DNA of 64,000 bases from an uncultured Chlorobiaceae bacterium. GTDB lineage: Bacteria > Bacteroidota > Chlorobiia > Chlorobiales > Chlorobiaceae. Below are positions 61,144-64,000 of this stretch, one piece after another (positions within the stretch are counted from its first letter, which is position 1; each line of letters starts with the position of its first letter). The notes beneath the pieces are model-generated. The model saw nothing but the letters and a program-made list of their open reading frames with translations, was not told the DNA's origin and did no database searches. Position numbers and translations under genes: made by a program. The stretch is taken from NCBI GenBank assembly GCA_903839405.1, contig CAIMCD010000018.1, positions 16,294 through 80,293 on the forward strand, in the 5' to 3' direction.

Positions 61144-62052
61144 ATGGTATTTTTTAGTAAAACACAAAATCTGTCAATACTACTTGTCTTTTCAATAATC
61201 TTGGGCAGTTGTGCAAGCATTGAGAGGGGTCGAGAAAAAAAGGATACGGATACTGTTATTTGGAATACGTCTTCTGTACAAAAAAAATCAAAAACCAAAA
61301 AAACTGAAAAAAGTGCTCGTACAGATGGGGTTTCTAGTGTTAAAACAGGAAAAAACTCTTTATCACACAAAACAGTTGATACTATATCGCAAGAACGAAC
61401 TCCGAAAGAAGAACATAAAAAAAGAGATGACATCACGGAACCCCTGCCAGAAAATAGCAATAAAATACGTAGATTCCCATTCAATGGCATACCCTACAAT
61501 GGACATCAATTGCTAGCTAAAGGGCAATTATTGTGTGAAAACAAAAAATCTTCGTTCGGAACAATACCAACATTCAAAAATGACAAAGTAATCGATAGTG
61601 GTAAAGTAAAAAGGAGAGATAATAATAATAGTGTTAATAATTGTTTGTTAGGTTATAAAAATAATCTCGTATACACTAATGTTGGTGGAGGATTTCTATG
61701 CCTGCATCCAATATTACCATCCAATGAAAATCCTTGTATGACCATATATTTGAAATATGATCCTGTTACCAAAGTCGGGAAAATCGATTATAATATATCT
61801 GGAACATCATGGGTTTATATGAATGGCGATCAAATACTTTACAGATGGAAAACTTGTCCTGATGATAGCTATAAAACAGGGATTTTAGGTATCGAAATTT
61901 TGTTAAAAAAATTTAGTCTCCACGATTTTAAAAAAAATTCAATGGAACATTTTAACGCTCAAATCCATTATTCGAATAATGGCAATGATTCTACTGCTAC
62001 TTTTTCTCTTTTAATGGAAAAACAAACAAAAAACTATAAATTTGGCATTTAA
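61144..62052 (+). CDS. Short lipoprotein paralogue sharing the novel C-terminal domain
   Basis: Lipoprotein of 302 residues; lipobox LGSC with Cys23. The signal region closely matches that of the 513-residue lipoprotein (KTQNLSILLVFSIILGSCAS against KTKYLSILLIFSILLSSCAS). Residues 24-107 are a charged, low-complexity linker. Residues about 108-302 match the last 220 residues of the long protein: FNGIPYNGHQLL, VYTNVGGGFLCLHP, GTSWVYMNGDQILYRWK and GILGIEILLKKF. Glycine zipper and OmpA domain are absent. It follows the vWA-like gene after 291 gene-free bases, so it may have its own promoter. Confidence 0.8.
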   Translation: MVFFSKTQNLSILLVFSIILGSCASIERGREKKDTDTVIWNTSSVQKKSKTKKTEKSARTDGVSSVKTGKNSLSHKTVDTISQERTPKEEHKKRDDITEPLPENSNKIRRFPFNGIPYNGHQLLAKGQLLCENKKSSFGTIPTFKNDKVIDSGKVKRRDNNNSVNNCLLGYKNNLVYTNVGGGFLCLHPILPSNENPCMTIYLKYDPVTKVGKIDYNISGTSWVYMNGDQILYRWKTCPDDSYKTGILGIEILLKKFSLHDFKKNSMEHFNAQIHYSNNGNDSTATFSLLMEKQTKNYKFGI

Positions 62053-62236
62053 GAACGAAATGTTTGTATTGAATTTTCCTTTTGATAATAAATACAAGTT
62101 TGCGTAAATTAATTTTTGATCATTTTGATTTCCTCTCTAGCGACTAGAGCATTATCTTCTTTTTATTTTTGTTTCATGCATTAAATAGAGCTTTTAAAGT
62201 ATTTTTTGATTTTATGAATATTAGAAATTCAATAAA

Positions 62237-63361
62237 ATGGATAACCTTCCAATAGAAGCCAAAAGATCTTCGTTTTTGCACTGTACCGATACAATCAATA
62301 GAACAATGCTTACTCTTTTAAGCGTTGGTTTGTATTGTTTATTAACAGCTATAGAGTCGCCTGACATAGGTCTTATTAACTCCAAAAGTATTATTCAGAC
62401 CCCGATTGTCAATACTTCAATTTCATTTCAGGGTTTTCTGATTGTTGCCCCACTTATTCTTATTGTAATTACCATCTACCTCCACATTTTTTTCGGCGAA
62501 TGGTTGAAACTCAATAAAGCTCGAATACATCACAACAACAGTCTTACAGCCGATCAAAAGATATACAATTCAATAGAGTGTCGTTGGACTCTGTTCAGTA
62601 TAAATAAGGGTTTTCCACGTCTTCTCACTGCATTTATTTTTTATTGGTTTGTACCTATTCTTTTAGGGATTTGCGCTTGGAAAGCATGCGGAAGTAATGA
62701 ATTGCGATATCCAATTTATTACATAACCTTGCTTTTTTCATTTCCACTTATATTATTACAAATCAATCGTGTTCATGAATACCATAGATTTAATTTGAAA
62801 TTAAAAAAAATAATTTTAGTTTCTTTAAGTATTACTGCTTTCATTTCTTTTTTTTTCCCATTAATACCTGGCTTTCTTGACAGAAAATCCGATTTTCAGG
62901 GAGCCAATCTCGATAATGAGAAGCTTGCGGGATCTAATCTTCACAATTACAATTTTCAAAGCGCCAACTTGAGTGGATCAAATCTTCAGGAGACAAACCT
63001 TAGTAACGCCATTTTAAGAAAGGCTATCCTTACAAACACAAATCTTCAGGGAGCCAACCTTAGTAAGGCTGATTTAATGCAGGCTAATCTTACAAACGCA
63101 AATCTTCAGGAGGCCAACCTTATTGACGCCTATTTAATGAATACAAATTTAAGTGGCGCTGAATTTCAGGATGCTAAACTTCAGGGCGCTGAACTTGAGG
63201 GTGCTGACTTTAAGACTGCAAAAAATCTTGACATTGATGAAATCAAAAAAGCTTCGAATTGGAGTAATGCATTCTATAGCGAAGAGATCCTTGGAAAACT
63301 TGGCCTGCCAAAAGATCACAACAAAATCCTGGAAGATGAAATTAAAAAGCACGGTATGTAG
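62237..63361 (+). CDS. Membrane-anchored pentapeptide-repeat protein
   Basis: Protein of 374 residues. The first 215 residues contain about five membrane helices (roughly 20-40, 62-85, 130-150, 156-175 and 188-212). Residues about 220-335 are a pentapeptide-repeat region of some 22 A(N/D)LXX-type units (SANLSGSNLQETNLSNAILR, QGANLSKADLMQANLTNANL), expected to fold as a right-handed beta-helix. The gene shows a 60-base internal periodicity, one full helix turn. It ends 34 bases before the cutA stop on the opposite strand, at the right edge of the island. Role unknown. Confidence 0.85.
   Translation: MDNLPIEAKRSSFLHCTDTINRTMLTLLSVGLYCLLTAIESPDIGLINSKSIIQTPIVNTSISFQGFLIVAPLILIVITIYLHIFFGEWLKLNKARIHHNNSLTADQKIYNSIECRWTLFSINKGFPRLLTAFIFYWFVPILLGICAWKACGSNELRYPIYYITLLFSFPLILLQINRVHEYHRFNLKLKKIILVSLSITAFISFFFPLIPGFLDRKSDFQGANLDNEKLAGSNLHNYNFQSANLSGSNLQETNLSNAILRKAILTNTNLQGANLSKADLMQANLTNANLQEANLIDAYLMNTNLSGAEFQDAKLQGAELEGADFKTAKNLDIDEIKKASNWSNAFYSEEILGKLGLPKDHNKILEDEIKKHGM
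63001..63120 (+). repeat. 60-bp tandem repeat in the pentapeptide-repeat gene
   Basis: 63001-63060 and 63061-63120 are clearly related along their length; the second half is nearly identical (TACAAACRCAAATCTTCAGG then GCCAACCT). Sixty bases equal four pentapeptides. The block before (62941-63000) is a weaker copy. Confidence 0.8.
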
Positions 63362-63394
63362 CAAAACATTTTATTAATATGTTTTCTATTTTTT

Positions 63395-63724
63395 TCAGGC
63401 ACACTTATCTCTGGTAGTTGAGTCAATCCAGTTGAGATAAGCAGGTAGGCCGCCGGTAATGGGCACCTTGATGATTTCCGGCACTTCGTAGGGGTGGTGG
63501 TGGTGAATATAGGCTTCAAGTTCGCTGTAGCGCGCTTCGGTGGTTTTGATGGAGAGCACAACTTCGCTCTCTTTCTGCAGGGCTCCTTCCCAGTGGTAAA
63601 AGCTCCGGACACCATGCATCTGGACACAGGCTGCGAGGTGGCGGTGAAGCACTCCTTCGGCAAGTTTTTCAGCAACCTCCCGGTCGGGGGCGGTGGTAAT
63701 TACCATACAGGAGCGGCTCTCCAT
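63395..63724 (-). CDS. cutA: CutA-family divalent-cation tolerance protein
   Basis: Trimeric signal-transduction-like protein of 109 residues. Family marks: CMVITTAPDREVAEKLAEGVLHRHLAACVQ, the SFYHWEGALQKESEVVLSIKT segment, and HHHHPYEVPEIIKVPITGGLP. The function named in E. coli (copper tolerance) is disputed. The C-terminal 60 residues lie in the right-hand repeat of the island and end DSTTRDKCA, different from the orphan fragment's tail, so this 3' end may have been brought by the island. The start is 24 bases after the peptidase gene stop, suggesting cotranscription. Confidence 0.92.
   Translation of the reverse strand: MESRSCMVITTAPDREVAEKLAEGVLHRHLAACVQMHGVRSFYHWEGALQKESEVVLSIKTTEARYSELEAYIHHHHPYEVPEIIKVPITGGLPAYLNWIDSTTRDKCA
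63425..63580. repeat. Right direct repeat of the cutA island
   Basis: Gap-free partner of 56533-56688, at a distance of 6892 bases, located within the complete cutA gene. Homology ends at the PstI-like CTGCAG, after which cutA continues only here. Confidence 0.92.
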
Positions 63725-63748
63725 CTCTCTTTCCTTACCGTTAAACCT

Positions 63749-64000
63749 TTACAATTCGATCAGCTCTTTGGTGAAGCGCTGCAAGGGAGTTACGCCCCGA
63801 GCACCCATGAGCACGGTATCCTCAATGCGTACGCCGAATTTGCCGGGCAGGTAGATACCGGGCTCAATGGTAAAGAGCATACCCTCCTGCAGGAGCTGCT
63901 CCCCTTTCGGGGTGACGCGGGGCTCCTCGTGCACCTCAATGCCGACACCGTGGCCAAGGCCGTGACCGAAAGCATCACCATAGCCTTGAGCCTCAATAAA
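63749..64000 (-). CDS. M24-family Xaa-Pro aminopeptidase, C-terminal part (cut by window edge)
   Basis: The last 83 codons of a metallopeptidase gene that continues past the window end. Metal-binding and catalytic motifs of family M24 are visible in order: FGHGLGHGVGIEVHEEP with the active-site His, MLFTIEPGIYLP with the metal-ligand Glu, and RIEDTVLMG with the second Glu. The ending TPLQRFTKELIEL is typical of PepP/PepQ-like aminopeptidases that release N-terminal residues before proline. Probably the first gene of a unit with cutA. Confidence 0.88.
   Translation of the reverse strand, partial: FIEAQGYGDAFGHGLGHGVGIEVHEEPRVTPKGEQLLQEGMLFTIEPGIYLPGKFGVRIEDTVLMGARGVTPLQRFTKELIEL

Larger units (their letters stand above)
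56533..63580. mobile_element. AT-rich genomic island inserted at the 3' end of cutA
   Basis: A block of about 6.9 kb that differs sharply in base composition from both flanks and is bounded by direct repeats of the cutA 3' end. Removing one repeat period (6892 bases) would rejoin a single cutA, following the M24 peptidase gene and convergent with the TMEM175-like gene. No integrase, transposase or tRNA is present, so the mobilising enzyme was lost or acted in trans. All five cargo genes are on the plus strand and encode membrane or exported proteins. Confidence 0.75.

Overview
The window looks like the chromosome of a green sulfur bacterium (Chlorobi/Chlorobiaceae) or a close relative. This is inferred from gene content: oxygen-independent HemN, succinyl-CoA synthetase beta subunit, a phosphofructokinase with PPi-type residues, a GT35 glucan phosphorylase, a carB that covers only half of the usual large subunit, two ExbD genes in one TonB operon, and a DnaG whose zinc-finger ligands are mostly replaced. 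No rRNA, tRNA, CRISPR array or complete transposase was found. Most of the sequence is gene-dense, moderately GC-rich core genome with short intergenic gaps. Two stretches are visibly AT-rich and look foreign.

Layout. 1-5.4 kb: gpmA, a nitronate monooxygenase-family protein, a membrane protein, tadA and sucC. 5.4-10 kb: a tolC-macA-macB export operon on the minus strand, then an ABC-F ATPase. 12.4-13.8 kb: a small accessory patch with an orphan membrane protein followed by an integron attC-like half site, and a RelB/YafQ-type toxin-antitoxin pair whose toxin is frameshifted. 13.8-21.4 kb: aldo/keto reductase, a Gdx/SugE transporter with a Gfo/Idh/MocA oxidoreductase, hemN, purE with a DUF985 cupin, and a type II NADH dehydrogenase-like gene. 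21.7-25.5 kb: AT-rich cassette of a radical SAM/SPASM enzyme, an NAD-dependent epimerase/reductase, a DeoC-type aldolase and a small membrane protein, followed by about 800 bp without a gene. 26.3-39.6 kb: core genes argD, exbB-exbD-exbD-tonB, dnaG, glyA, ribBA, carB (C-terminal half), a secreted phosphoesterase and ynfA. 39.7-43.7 kb: a single-chain MmeI-like restriction-modification enzyme beside a RhuM-Fic protein. 43.7-56.5 kb: core genes including glgP, pyrD, ispF, a lipoprotein-export type permease, pfkA, ilvE, holB and a TMEM175-like channel.

The most striking region is 56.5-63.6 kb. An AT-rich island of about 6.9 kb sits at the 3' end of cutA. It is bounded by two directly repeated, gap-free 156-bp copies of the cutA 3' end (about 90% identical by hand count). 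The right copy is part of a complete cutA; the left copy is an orphan C-terminal fragment still convergent with the TMEM175-like gene. This is what integration into a gene's 3' end with replacement of that end would leave. The island encodes only envelope-directed proteins: a lipoprotein with a glycine zipper, an OmpA peptidoglycan-binding domain and an unrecognised C-terminal domain; a six-TM protein; a secreted vWA-like protein with an imperfect MIDAS; a second lipoprotein that keeps only the signal and the same C-terminal domain; and a membrane-anchored pentapeptide-repeat protein. Together they could form a trans-envelope assembly. I recognise no described system with this composition, so it is the best candidate for something new here.
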